A stretch of DNA of 64,000 nt. It comes from Pyrenopolyporus hunteri. Lineage: Eukaryota > Ascomycota > Sordariomycetes > Xylariales > Hypoxylaceae. Every line of letters begins with the position of its first letter. Positions within the stretch are counted from its first letter, which is position 1. The position numbers were made by a program, and so were the translations under genes. The DNA lies in the NCBI GenBank assembly GCA_902806595.1, contig CADCXC010000035.1:1922001-1986000 (forward strand), written 5' to 3'. The notes beneath the pieces are model-generated. The model was not told the DNA's origin and made no database searches. It was given only the letters and a program-made list of their open reading frames with translations. This document shows, piece after piece, positions 20,648 through 31,999 of this stretch.

Positions 20648-22984
20648 GGTGACGCGGTTTCGTTACCATATAACCACCAAACAGCTATGCGCAGACGAGG
20701 TGCTTGACGATTTATTATCTCAGATTTATCGTCATTTGCTTGGCTGTTGTATGTTGTAGGCGCTTTATTCAGGAACAGCCATCGCTAGTTGATTCGTCTC
20801 ATGATGGAGGGGTAGCTCTTTGGAAGGCTTGAAGGCGTCTGGCTTCTATGTAAGATGAGAGAAGCATGAGCCGGTGTAAAAAGTACCAAGGGAAATAATT
20901 TGAGAGTGCGCAGCTTCCGTTAGTATTTTTGACCTCTTTCCACGTCAAGAGCGCCCTTTCTCGTGAGACAACCGCGTTGAGCGTGTTGAGCGTGTTGAGT
21001 GCAGTGGTAAGTTGGCCCCACTTCCCTATTTTCATTATCTGGTTGCGATAACCTTATATACGAGATTTACATAAGCATACATGCATTAAAAGAAAGGACG
21101 GCGCCTTTCATCATGTATTAGGTAACCTTGGGTTAGGTAATGGAAGAAATATTTCTTTCATGATCATAAATACCTCTCGTTTCGAAGAGAGTTACCTAAT
21201 TGTTAAAATAAGACGCGACTCGCCTACATTGGCCGTAAATATAGTATGCTATTTAATTACCTAGGTCAAGGTGCTGAATATCTGAGTTCCGATGCCCGTC
21301 ATGGAACTAAATCGTACTAGGAAAGACACTGTCCGGCCTTATAAAGCTGATACCGGTCTAAGAATCCCCACTCCAGCCTGGACAATATGAATTACTATGT
21401 AGTTGAGAGGATCAACGCCAAGGACAAGTGAATTATCACTGCTGCACAGGTATGAATAAATATCTCTTGTGTATTCGGGGGCGGAATTATGGGGATCTCG
21501 CTACCGCCGTCCTGGCACTTGGGCGGATTGTGCGTTCTGCGACTCTGACCAACGCTTAGCAAAGACACGTACAGGTAGGATCCTCCTTGGCAGCCATGAG
21601 GTTGTATGTGCGTATGTAATTGACACACATTCGGCTGCACGGCATGGAGTGTGGCCTCACTCGCAGCTCCAGCCCCGTGCCCACCACCGTCGGCGCTTAC
21701 TTATAGATATTTGCGTGCTAGCCATCACTCCGCGGCTCCGCGGGTAATATCGAAGTGTATATATAGTGTATCGACATACTCGGGCGGATTCTTGGTCCTC
21801 TGCTCCGTGGAAAATAGCCGCGATACACGCCTTCGCTGTCACCTTTGTATATTAAACAATCTAGCTAGGCGGTTCCTATATGCCCGCGGCAGATAGAGTC
21901 GACCGGAGAGCTCCGAATTCCAAACATCGTGCCATCGTTTCCCCATGTAATTTATTGATAGGAGAACCATAGCCGCCATCTCCACGGCATGCATTTCCGC
22001 GCGTGTATGTATACCATATTGGCTACACTCTGCCTATCGTACGATATCCCTCTTCACCTGTTCCTCGAGGTAAGATTGAGGGAAGGGCTCTGGTAATGCT
22101 AGACCTTGTGCGGATTACGCGTATTTTCTTTCGTTTCGTGTTTCTCGCGTACTTTATGTGGACGGTAACGGTTTGACTCTCTTCTTCAGACATCATTCAG
22201 ACTTAAATCGAACCTATTGAATGATAGGCCCGGGATGATTCGTATCTCGGAAATGGTACGAGGCATCATTCAACCACCCTTGAAAAGGACGACGACGTCC
22301 CGAGGTCGTTGATTACGAACCCTGTTGACATATCGGACGAATTAAGCTCTCGGCGGCCTGGGCGCCGGATGGACGGCAGACAAAGAGCTTTAATTTAATA
22401 ACATCGTGCCATCGTGGAGACGGAGGCACGCAAGAAATGACTCGGGAGTTATACTATACGATATGGTATGCGGTAAGTTATGTATAAAATGCTGATGTCA
22501 TGAACAATCTGGGTAAATATGAACATAAATCAAAATCTATCAATACATACGATGTATAACGCCGTCAAGCCACCGGAGTATATAGTTTCTGACTAAACCT
22601 TTCTAGCTTTAGCTAGTGGAGCCCGTATAAGATAGGTGTCCAGGAGGCCCTTGCAGCCCCCTGAAGCACAGCTTTTCAGCAGGTACGGGCCCTCCTGGTG
22701 GGAAACTTCCGGCCAATCAAGGGCCATGTTTCACCAATGGCTGGGGTTACGCTGATGCCAAGACCAGCGCCTGTGGTCCTATCAGATCTAGCTAGAATTA
22801 CTCAATACTCCTGAAAATCCCGTATTGGGATGCCAAGTCCGCGTGTACCACGGTCCACAACTTTCGCCGCAGATGCATATTTGAATATCGCATATGTCAA
22901 TAATGAAAAAGAAATAGATAAAATAAAATAGAATAAAATAAAATAAAAAAAGAAAATCAAGTAAAAAAAAAAAAAATGACAAAC
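20648..22984. other. 2.3-kb intergenic region, no gene recognised
   Basis: Open frames of up to 110 codons occur, but none has family signal. I see a threefold GTTGAGCGT-like repeat near 20972-21000, a palindrome CTAGCTTTAGCTAG near 22602-22616, two nested inverted repeats at 22640-22736 (separate entry), and an A/T-rich low-complexity block (AATAAAATAAAATAG-like, then a poly-A run) at about 22903-22976. Confidence 0.55.
22640..22736. repeat. Two nested inverted repeats in non-coding DNA
   Basis: CCAGGAGGCCC (22640-22650) is matched by GGGCCCTCCTGG (22687-22698). Next to it TGGTGGGAAAC (22696-22706) is matched by GTTTCACCA (22728-22736). Either could fold. They may be a decayed mobile-element end or a structured RNA; neither is shown. 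Confidence 0.4.
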
Positions 22985-24208
22985 CTAGAACGAACAATGC
23001 TGCCGAATCGACCCGCTTCCGCTGACCGACCCCGTGCCCTTCCCCGTGAAGTTGATAGACCCGCTGCCGGAGAGCTTAGCGGTGCCGCTGCCCCGTACGT
23101 AGATGGTGCCGCTGCCGCTGCTCTGTATCGAACAGTTGCCGTTGACGGTGAGAGTGCCGCTGCCGGACTTGCACACCTTCCCGTTCCCGTTGAGAACCAC
23201 GTTCCCGGAGCCGGATATCATCACTTCGCTGTCGCCGTTGATGATGACGTTGCCGCTCCCCTGGATCATGATGTAGCCGCCGTCCACGACCTTGTTCCCG
23301 CTGCCTGATAGGTAGACCGGCTGCGACTTGTCTATCTTGGGCAGCTTGGTCTCGCGCCGGGGTTTGTTAACGGTAGTCGTTGTCGTTGTCGTTGTTTTGG
23401 GCCTGCTGACGAGTACGGGGTCTGGTACCCTGGACGTGGGCTTGCTCTCCGCAGGGTATATGTCCATGAGAAGTTGCCTGTCACCGTCCGACAAGACGGT
23501 GTTGAGCGGGATATGCGTGAGGAGGCTCATGGTATCGCCCGGGTCCACGGGGTAGTGCATGATGGAGTAGATGTCGTAGGGCGTTGTTCTGGTCCCGATG
23601 ACGCTGCCCTTCTCATAGTTCCGCTTGATGAAGTCGTCGTTGTACCCGTATTTCCTCTTCAGCTCGGGATTGTTGAACTTGAGTCTACAGCCGGGGTGCT
23701 TCTGCTCGTGGAGGAGACCTAAGGCGTGGCCGAATTCGTGCAGGATGTCGGCTTGCACCTTTTCACGGCTGGACCAATTCGTGTTTAACTTCATGGTGTA
23801 ATGGTCCTGGGCCACGTTCTCGTTGTCGCGGCCGATGTAACTACACGACGAGCCCGAGTAGGTGAAAGTGATGCGGATGTCAGAGGAGCTCGTGTCGCTG
23901 GACCTGAGGAACTTGAATCGGATGTGCATGGGAATGGCGTGGTAATGCTTCGCAATGAGACTCTCAACTAGCTGCTTTTCCTCTGAGCTGCCATCCAGAA
24001 AGCGTACTTTTAAGTAGCGTTTATCGCGAGGCCAGAGCCTGTCGTCTCTTATGGTGATCCCGTCCGCCATTCTGGGACTGCTTCCCCCTCCGCGGTGCCT
24101 CCTTCTCCGATGCCTCGAACTGCTAGTCTCGCTGCTACTAGCAACTAAAGTCGCATCATCGTCGCTGTCGTACCAGAAGGGACCTGGCATTGCGCTTCCG
24201 CGTGACAT
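22985..24208 (-). CDS. Metzincin-type zinc metalloprotease with C-terminal Gly-Ser-Gly repeat tail
   Basis: A single exon of 407 residues from the ATG at 24208; a TATAA-like box on the same strand about 45 bp upstream supports this start over the longer in-frame extension. An Arg/Ser-rich head (1-50) has no signal peptide. The catalytic domain (about 50-265) has HEFGHALGLLH at 157-167 (HExxHxxGxxH zinc site) and a Met-turn SIMHYP with Met217. This places it among the metzincins, most like astacin-type M12A or related fungal proteins, but the full astacin pattern is not met. A Pro/Thr linker is followed by about 105 residues of repeats beginning GSG (16- and 8-residue periods, for example GSGNVVLNG and GSGTLTVNG), which suggest a beta-solenoid like DUF2807-type domains. 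The substrate is unknown. Confidence 0.8.
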   Translation of the reverse strand: MSRGSAMPGPFWYDSDDDATLVASSSETSSSRHRRRRHRGGGSSPRMADGITIRDDRLWPRDKRYLKVRFLDGSSEEKQLVESLIAKHYHAIPMHIRFKFLRSSDTSSSDIRITFTYSGSSCSYIGRDNENVAQDHYTMKLNTNWSSREKVQADILHEFGHALGLLHEQKHPGCRLKFNNPELKRKYGYNDDFIKRNYEKGSVIGTRTTPYDIYSIMHYPVDPGDTMSLLTHIPLNTVLSDGDRQLLMDIYPAESKPTSRVPDPVLVSRPKTTTTTTTTVNKPRRETKLPKIDKSQPVYLSGSGNKVVDGGYIMIQGSGNVIINGDSEVMISGSGNVVLNGNGKVCKSGSGTLTVNGNCSIQSSGSGTIYVRGSGTAKLSGSGSINFTGKGTGSVSGSGSIRQHCSF

Positions 24209-26629
24209 TTGAATTTTAAGACTCTTGGATAATCGTAGATAAGGTAGGCGTTTATAAGGGGTAAATAGTATTGCGAATACAGAGGAGAAAATGGGACTAT
24301 CTACTAGATAATGAGGGGAGGAGGACTCTATTTCAATCCAATCTGCCGCTGACAGCCTGCTTCTGCCAGCCTGCTTCTGCATAGTCCTGAATATCTCCCC
24401 CCGGAAGACACTAAATCGTTGTACTCTGTTGATTGGATTATCATATTCTAAACTAGCCCAAAACTTCGTGATATCCCAGTGGCTGAGGCTGACAAGCATT
24501 GAGATACTTCCATTGTATACATACATACAGCCTTCTGCTGAGCCGTCGCTTATACTCTGAGCATGGTGAGATCGGAACCGAAGCTTTACTTAGGGTGCGT
24601 TGTGCGCTGTTCTGGAGAACTTGGAGAACTTGGCATTCCATCTCTACTACGTCTTGGCGTGCCAGGTACCACTAAGCCCTGCGAGCCGATTACAAGGCAG
24701 ACTATAGATAGGAGGTTTGCATCTGTCTTGGGGGCCGTATTTCTCTTGAATTATTAATCGTTTAGACTTGTAAGATTATATGGTTGATAAGATTCTTCTT
24801 GATTTTGCTTCCAGTTACGCCGTCGACTATAATGCGTACCTGAGCTCATGTAAATATAGTATCAGCAGGAAATGAAATGGTTGCCAGCGGTAGGTGTAAT
24901 AGCGGTAGTCTCTGCTATACGCGTATACGATAGTGGTTCAGCCCACTAAAGCGTGACGGGTACCAGGCCTACAGTACCTACCTATATGTAAGTCCTTCCC
25001 AACAAGGCATCCCGTATTCTCTGCCCTTACCACCGTCCCCCGCAACCTATTACCTAATTAGTACCAAGTGTATAATCCGCGTATCATGTGTAAATACTAA
25101 GCCCCGAGAATTACATATGGCCCATTAAAAATGTATCTTCCGGGTGTCTTGGGGTTCCACAGCTGGGTTGGGTCTGGGCTGCCTTAGTGTGAAATGGCTC
25201 GGGTGCCTAAGTGGGGACCACCACATACCATTTTGGCGCTTGTGGACGAATCATCGGGTCTGCACAACAGCGACAAGAAACTACAACATCGACAGTTCGA
25301 CAGTTCGCTGACCGGCGTCTGAGATATGTCGAAATTCCACGCCGGGACTGGACGAGCTACTGTGGCAAACGCGATGTAGAGGCTACCCGGAAAACTTCTG
25401 ACTGTTCTGGATTAGTGGTTGTGGGATTCTCGCGCATTTCCGAGCTTTACTGGTAGAGCTTGAGCAAACCGCGTCGACGAGACGATTCCGGCACAACTTA
25501 TGAAAATGGGCCCATCTTGAAAGAGGAGGTCGGTGATGATGGATCTTGCATAAACTCGTCGATCAGCCCTCGGTGATCGTCACTGTGTTCCCAGTAATTT
25601 TTTCTACAGCTAATTAATCTGAATTTCGGATCCTCTCCTTTAAGGTACGTTACCTCTCTATATTGGCAATTCAGCTAGTGCTGTTACTAGCGACCAGTCC
25701 CAAAGGCGAAGGCCGCAACACCGTTGTTAGGGTCACCCTGGTGAAATTCATCTTCTTCCTACAACATCACCTTCACAAAACCAAGCCCTTCCTTAGACCT
25801 CGGGGCGCGCATTTGACCAGCCCTTTACGCTCTTTTACCCTACCCTCCCTCATTCATAGAACATTTCAAACAATTCTATTAAGAAAAGAAAAAAGAAAAA
25901 GAAAGAGAAAAGAAAAGAGAATATACCCGTCTAATCCCACTTAGGTTTTTCACTCCCAGTCACACCCTCTGACTCTGCCTTCGTTCCCCCGTCTCCAAAC
26001 ACTTTTGCCGGAAGCCAAACCCACATCGTTGAATATACCACCACGTCAATCCGTCTTCCGGACAATCACGATACTCCATAATCAAGGAGGCAATATATTA
26101 CCGCGACTTTATTGCCAAACAAGAGCCCCCCGCATTTTCCTCATTTGGAGAAATCGACTCTTCGGCTTCCCGTCTAACCTTCCGTTTGCCCAGGTCAGGT
26201 CAAGCCCATCCTACGGTGACAAAGGGAGAGCAAGAAGACTACCGCTATTCCTGGGGATATCGCACAGCTGGAACCACCGCCCGCCAGACTCCTGCTTTGT
26301 TTATATCCTCTGCCGTTCTGCAGAGTCAGGGAGCCAGCGTTGTCGTTGCCACACCGAGGACAAAGCTGCCCCTCGACGCACAAAGAAATCGGTTTTCACT
26401 TAGTATCGATACCTTAGTCACTTTTCAGAACAATGCATTGATCAACTCATACATCAATAGCCTTCTTTGCCCTCGGGGGTTCTGGATTCTGGGACGAATC
26501 TCCTTTATTGACAAAACACTCTTGTTCACCCTCGGGTCCTTCGTGTCTCGGGTGTGCTATATCCATTTGGACATTCACTACAATTTTAGCCTTCAAAATC
26601 GGTATTTGCAACCAGCTATTTCAAACAAT
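24209..26629. promoter_or_regulatory. Divergent intergenic region between the metalloprotease and the ferric reductase
   Basis: 2.4 kb. TATAA-type sequence near 24250-24256 serves the metalloprotease. Before the reductase there is a long pyrimidine-rich and CA-rich stretch (about 25745-26060) and a purine block of AGAAAAGAAAAAAG type at 25880-25922, probably leader. Frames at 26005-26403 and the in-frame extension from 26186 have no family signal. Confidence 0.5.
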
Positions 26630-28522
26630 ATGTCGTTAGTACGGCGCCGGATCGCCGCCCTCGGGCCACTCACGCCCACCACGATACTTGCGCTTCGAGA
26701 TTCGGAAGCGCCCACCGGAACAGAACAACAGGACGCAGCCTCCGTGGCACTTGAGACCGTGGCTCCGTTCTCTACGTCTCTGAATGGCGTTGACCAGACT
26801 GGTAACATGCTATTTAAGGATATGCTATGGTGGACGCTAGGGATAATTGCACTCGTCATACTCGCTACTCGCCTCCTCGAGATATGCTGGAGCAAACTGC
26901 GTCACGTCTCGGCCATGTCGGCACCGCCCGAGAGACAAACGTACTGGAGGAGGTCGCAGTGGAGCTGGATGCCGAGCTTGAAGAGGCATATCATCTACGC
27001 GCCTCTATGGAAGAAACGACACAACCGCGAGTTCAAGTTGTCTACTGCTGTGAATATCGGAACTCTACCGTCCCGACTTCACTCTATTATCCTCGGCATC
27101 TACGTGATAAGCAACGCGGCTTATATGTTCTACGAAGACTGGACGCAGGAGAATCGGTACGCCCTGGCCGCTGAGATTCGGGGGCGTTCCGGCACGCTAT
27201 CGGTCGTCAACATGGTTCCTCTCATTATTTTAGCAGGTCGAAACAACCCTCTCATTTCGATGCTTAGAGTTAGCTTCGATACCTACAACCTTCTTCACCG
27301 ATGGATGGGTCGAATGGTGGTGATCGAAGCCGTCCTACACACGATTTCGTGGGCCTACGTCGCCGTCGCCGCCGAAGGTTATGACGGTATGAATTTTAAG
27401 CTGCTTCACGATACATTTCTAGCATCTGGCTTTGCCGGGACGATCGCCCTCGTTATTCTCCTCTTTCTTTCCTTCTCGCCGATCCGCCACGCCTTCTACG
27501 AGACCTTCCTCACTTTCCACATCCTCTTGGCCTTGACCATATTTATCCTAACCTTGGTCCACTGTGCGACGGCAACCCTACCCGGCGGCCTTCCCCAGCT
27601 TCCGTGGATGATAGCGATTCTCATGATATGGTTCGGGGAACGGTTGGCGCGTATGTTCCGGCTCGCGTACAACAACTGGTCCAAAAAGGGCTTTACCGAA
27701 GCTGTCGTGGAACCTCTAGCCGGTGATACGTGTCGAGTTACGATGCACCTACCCCGCTACGTCGACGTGAAGCCGGGTACGCATGCCTATCTCCGCTTCA
27801 AGGGGATTAGCCCATGGGAAAACCACCCGTTCTCTATCGCCTGGGTCGAACACCACCCTGAACGGGACGCGGAAACGCTCGGGGAGAAAGCTGACAGTGC
27901 CGTTGGACTAAGGAGGGGCACTACGTCCGTGTCCTTCGTCATAGGTGCTCACACGGGTTTCACGCGAAAACTTTTCAACAAGGCAATCGAGGGGGGATCT
28001 ACCTCCATCCGAGTCAGAGCCGCGATGGAAGGCCCGTACGCAGGCCACCATTCGCTCGAATCCTACGGCCACTGCGTTCTCTTTGCCGGCTCGACGGGTA
28101 TCACGCACCAGATTTCGTACATAAAGCCGCTAATCGAGGGATACAATGACGGGACGATTGCCACAAGGCGGATAACGTTGGTGTGGATCATACGTGACAC
28201 GGAGTCGCTGGAATGGGTGCGACCCTGGATGGACGAGATACTGCGCATGCCTAACAGGAGGGAGATCCTGCATATTCGGCTCTTCGTTACGCGACCGAAG
28301 AATACGAAAGAGATCATTTCCGCGTCCAGCACAGTCCAGATGTACCCCGGACGGCCCAACATACCCACGCTCCTTCGAAGGGAGGTCGAGGAGCAGATCG
28401 GTGCGATGTGCGTCACAGTATGTGGCCCCGGAGCCTTGGCGGACGATGTGCGCCAAGCCGTTCGCAGCGTCCAGGACGAGAGTTCCGTCGTCGACTTCGT
28501 CGAGGAGAGTTTTACGTGGTAA
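26630..28522 (+). CDS. Ferric reductase-type transmembrane oxidoreductase (FRE family)
   Basis: A single exon of 630 residues from the ATG at 26630. One N-terminal hydrophobic segment (LWWTLGIIALVILATRLL) is followed by a ferric-reductase transmembrane domain. Two His pairs with 13 residues between them, H223/H237 and H297/H311, are the expected ligands for two b-type hemes. The FAD-binding motif HPFSIA is at 399-404, a Gly-rich NADPH site (LFAGSTGITH) near 485-495 and the closing CGPGALADDVR near 598. The protein moves electrons from cytosolic NADPH across a membrane to reduce ferric or cupric ions before uptake. Whether it is a true iron reductase or a related NADPH-oxidase-like enzyme cannot be told from sequence. 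There is no permease or oxidase partner beside it. Confidence 0.85.
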   Translation: MSLVRRRIAALGPLTPTTILALRDSEAPTGTEQQDAASVALETVAPFSTSLNGVDQTGNMLFKDMLWWTLGIIALVILATRLLEICWSKLRHVSAMSAPPERQTYWRRSQWSWMPSLKRHIIYAPLWKKRHNREFKLSTAVNIGTLPSRLHSIILGIYVISNAAYMFYEDWTQENRYALAAEIRGRSGTLSVVNMVPLIILAGRNNPLISMLRVSFDTYNLLHRWMGRMVVIEAVLHTISWAYVAVAAEGYDGMNFKLLHDTFLASGFAGTIALVILLFLSFSPIRHAFYETFLTFHILLALTIFILTLVHCATATLPGGLPQLPWMIAILMIWFGERLARMFRLAYNNWSKKGFTEAVVEPLAGDTCRVTMHLPRYVDVKPGTHAYLRFKGISPWENHPFSIAWVEHHPERDAETLGEKADSAVGLRRGTTSVSFVIGAHTGFTRKLFNKAIEGGSTSIRVRAAMEGPYAGHHSLESYGHCVLFAGSTGITHQISYIKPLIEGYNDGTIATRRITLVWIIRDTESLEWVRPWMDEILRMPNRREILHIRLFVTRPKNTKEIISASSTVQMYPGRPNIPTLLRREVEEQIGAMCVTVCGPGALADDVRQAVRSVQDESSVVDFVEESFTW

Positions 28523-29536
28523 ACAGCCATCGGTGTTAATACGGCGCAATTTTTTTTTTAACGGGTGCGATATTCGAGGTAATCATAGGGGGGATCTACG
28601 GCCCATTCGAAACAGATCCTATCTTGAGGATCGAGGCCAGAAGAGATGTACATTAACATTAGAGAAACGCGTAAATAGGGGGGCTCTCTTTGCATTCAAC
28701 CATAGCCAGGCGTTTAGGGGGGGCAAGGGGTACAGACAGCCCGTTCTCTGTCTTGTCATATACTGTATCGGTTAGAGCTCGCTATACTACGATTCCCCGA
28801 AAATACTATTAGATGTTCGCTTAAGGCCAAGAGTTTTCGCTTTCGCCTACCTACCTACATGCCTAGGCACGTGTAATGTATAATATCTACCTAGGTAGCT
28901 AAGTATCTATCTGTGTATGAGGCGTGTCTGGGGGCAGTATCGTCGACGGAAGACACTATGGAGACGTAATGCTCGTGTCGAATTAAACCGCCGCTTTCCG
29001 TATATGTTAGGTGCCTCATGTTATCTTCTATTCTGAAAAGCGCCGCGCCCAATAGATGTTTGCAAGTATGTCGTGCATATATAGGTGCCCAACATGCCTA
29101 CGCACATACGTGCAGTCGAAATGTCATGTCACGACATATTTCGCGTTAATGCCCCTTTTCTCTTCATGTAGGAGGTTAGAGCGGACGAGTCCTATAGCGC
29201 CCCCCTCGGAGGGGCAAGGTTTTTAGTGGCATTTCCCGTTTCACTGACGCGGAAGCGCAAGGACCTAAACAGTTTAAACGGCCCCTCCACGTTATTCGCC
29301 CGCGGCCACGGGGACAGGAAGTTTAGTGTACTTCCGTCACGTCAATGCAGGTTAGTTACCTACATAGGTGCTGGGTGCCGTATGTATGTATGTTAAAGTA
29401 CAGGGGGGTTTGATGTCGCCTGACTGCGGGGTTACCTTGCAGAAGGTTAGGTTAGGAGGGTAGGTAGGGGGGGGAGAATACCCCACCTTCTCAAAGGCCA
29501 TAGGTAGAGAGGTACAGTATAGCAGGTTCCCAAGAT

Positions 29537-29546
29537 CCGCAGACGG
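29537..29546. promoter_or_regulatory. Candidate Leu3-type element (CCG-N4-CGG)
   Basis: CCGCAGACGG has the CCG-N4-CGG core bound by Leu3-type zinc-cluster regulators and lies about 330 bp before the leu4 ATG. A match this short can arise by chance, and it lacks the full CCGGTACCGG consensus. Confidence 0.35.
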
Positions 29547-29612
29547 AATTTGACGAAATTTTTATTAAAGAAAAACCGAAGCAATGCTCGTCAAGCGCGA
29601 ACCCTTGAATTC

Positions 29613-29619
29613 TGACTCA
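29613..29619. promoter_or_regulatory. Cpc1/Gcn4 binding site TGACTCA upstream of leu4
   Basis: An exact TGACTCA lies 259 bp before the leu4 ATG. This is the core site for the bZIP factor of cross-pathway (general amino-acid) control, which is known to induce leucine genes. Confidence 0.6.
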
Positions 29620-29877
29620 CAGGTCTTTCTGATCGGAAGGGCGTTTGATTGGGGAAGTTAAAAAAAAAATATCGAAAGTCTCTTCTTCTACTTTCAACCC
29701 TTGATCCAATTCTGCCATTGTTGTTCGAACCTTCTTTAAGATCCCGTCCCTTATCATAGCTGAGAGAAGAACAAGACAAAAAAGGATTCCGCCGTGCTGT
29801 GCCCCTCGATATACTTGTAGCTTTTTTTCAAAAAGCCCCCCCGCGTTGCACTTTTCAGCCGTGGTCCCACCATCATC

Positions 29878-31999
29878 ATGCCCATGTAAGTTGCACCAAA
29901 GACGCCAAAACGATATATTATATCATCGCCCGTCAGGGCCAATCCATGATCCGGGCTTTTCTGGCTGAGACACAAGTCGTCGTACAGGCTCAAGGATCCT
30001 TCCAAAAAATACAAGAAGTTCGCGCCTCTACACCTTCCGAACCGTCAATGGCCGTCTAAGACGATCGACAAAGCCCCCAGATGGCTCGCAACCGACCTGA
30101 GAGATGGCAACCAGAGCTTGGTTGACCCAATGGTTTGCCCGCCGGCCTTCCTGCTATCTAGGAACATGGTCTGACTGTATCTTCCGCAGAACGGCGACGA
30201 AAAATGGAGATTCTTCAAGATGTTAGTCGACCTCGGCTATAAGGAAATCGAAGTGTCCTTCCCCTCCGCGTCGCAAACGGATTTCGACTTCACGAGACGC
30301 CTCGTTGAGACCCCCGGTGCTGTACCCGACGATGTCTGGCTGCAAGTTTTAGCACCGTGCCGCGAAGACCTCATCCGACGCACGGTCGACTCCCTCAAGG
30401 GTGCCAAGAAGGCCCTCCTACACATCTACCTTGCGACGAGCGAGTGTTTCCGGCGCATCGTGTTCGGGTTTACCGAAGAGGAGAGCATTGAGAGGGCGGT
30501 TGCTTGTACCAAGTATGCTCGTTCCATCACCAAGGACGACCCGGAGCAGGCTGGGACGGAATGGGCTTTCGAATTCAGCCCTGAGACCTTCTCAGATACG
30601 AGCCCCGAATTCGTCATCCGAATTTGCGAAGCCGTCAAGGCCGCCTGGGAGCCCACGGTCGAGAACCCTATCATCTTCAATCTTCCCGCAACCGTTGAGA
30701 TGTCGACGCCCAACGTCTATGCCGACCAAATCGAATACTTCTGCACTCACATTAGCGAGCGAGAGAAGATTTGCGTCTCTCTCCACCCGCATAATGACCG
30801 GGGGTGTGCTGTTGCTGCTGCCGAGTTAGCGCAGATGGCGGGAGCTGATCGCGTTGAGGGATGTCTCTTTGGAAATGGTGAACGGACGGGCAATGTGGAT
30901 TTGGTCACTCTGGCCTTGAATCTCTATACCCAGGGTATCCACCCCAAAATCGATTTCTCCGATCTCAACCGCGTCGTCGATACCGTCGAGATTTGCAATA
31001 AGATTCCTGTTCATCCCAGGGCGCCGTACGGTGGTTCTCTCGTCGTGTGCGCTTTCAGCGGTTCGCACCAAGACGCCATCAAGAAAGGGTTTGTCAAACG
31101 GGAGCAAGAAGGCAAATCATACGAAGACGAGTGGCAAATGCCGTATCTCCCTCTCGACCCGCAGGATATCGGCCGTACGTACGAAGCTATCATCCGGGTC
31201 AATTCGCAAAGCGGAAAGGGTGGTGCCGCTTGGATTATTCTGCGTAAGCTCCAGCTTGACCTTCCCCGAGGTCTTCAAATCGCCTTTAGCAAGGTGGTGC
31301 AAAAGAGGGCGGATGAGCTGGGCAGGGAGCTTCTTTCCGCTGAGATCACAGATCTATTCGAACGAACATACTTCCTCCAGGAGCATCCTCGATTCAACAT
31401 CCTCGATTACTCCATTTCCTTCGACCGGTCAACATCACCTGCCCCGCCGGGTCCCGGCGGCGTACAAGACACGAAAAACCTGGCTCGTGTTTTCGAGGGC
31501 ATCATTTCTATTGACGGAAGAGAATACCAGCTCCGAGGTCGCGGAAACGGCCCAATCTCGTCCCTAGCCAATGCTCTGAAAGGTGTAGGCATCGACCTAG
31601 ATGTTGCCGACTATAAGGAACACGCCATAGGGGGCGGCCGGGAAGTCAAGGCAGCTACGTACATAGAATGTACGGCTACTGGCACGTCACAGAAAGTCTG
31701 GGGCGTCGGCATACATGAGGATGTGGTGCAGAGCTCTCTCATGGCTCTTTTGGGTGCAGCTAGCAACGTAAGTGCTCCAAACCGTCCGCCAAACTTCAGC
31801 TTGCTTTCTAACAAAACCCCTGCAACAGTTCATCCTGAGTCGGCCGGGAAGTCCCGTCCTCGTAAAGCAGACGCCGCAGCGCAGCCTTAGTCAGGAGTTA
31901 GATCTCAAGAAGGTTGACCTGCAAGTACCGTCTATTACGAACGGCGACGGGCCATCTCAGACAGTTCAAGTCTTAGAGGCCAAGGCGAATGGGATGTAG
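29878..31999 (+). CDS. leu4: 2-isopropylmalate synthase
   Basis: Four exons (29878-29885, 29988-30132, 30190-31767, 31829-31999) give 633 residues. Exon 1 is only 8 bp (ATG CCC AT) before GTAAGT; it is needed to give the family's opening MPMLKDPSKKYK. The enzyme condenses acetyl-CoA with 2-oxoisovalerate, the first committed step of leucine synthesis. The HMGL-like TIM barrel carries TDLRDGNQS (38-46, catalytic Arg and metal Asp), HPHNDRG (about 250) and GNGERTGN. The C-terminal LeuA leucine-feedback domain spans about 430-580 with RGRGNGPI and WGVGIHEDV. An alternative upstream start for a mitochondrial form, as in yeast, was not found. Control by Cpc1 and possibly Leu3 is suggested by the sites upstream. 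Confidence 0.95.

Larger units (their letters stand above)
28523..29877. promoter_or_regulatory. Intergenic between the ferric reductase and leu4, with leucine/amino-acid control sites
   Basis: The left part is reductase 3' flank with TACCTACCTACATG and CTACCTAGGTAGC motifs near 28847-28900. The right part is the leu4 promoter with a Leu3-like and a Cpc1/Gcn4-like site (separate entries). No gene is seen. Confidence 0.5.

Noticed and set aside
20648..22984. A hidden multi-exon gene
   Set aside because: I tried joining the short frames at 21395-21900 with nearby splice sites but found no coherent protein.
24209..24526. 106-residue N-terminal extension of the metalloprotease
   Set aside because: The extension has no domain, and a TATAA-like box lies within it about 45 bp before the Met at 24208.
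26186..26629. 148-residue N-terminal extension of the ferric reductase
   Set aside because: It is low in family signal and overlaps a leader-like pyrimidine-rich region; the first Met near the family start is at 26630.
31768..31890. Alternative leu4 C-terminus through intron 3
   Set aside because: GTAAGT at 31768 and AACAG at 31824-31828 are good splice sites, and splicing gives the expected longer C-terminus ending at 31999.
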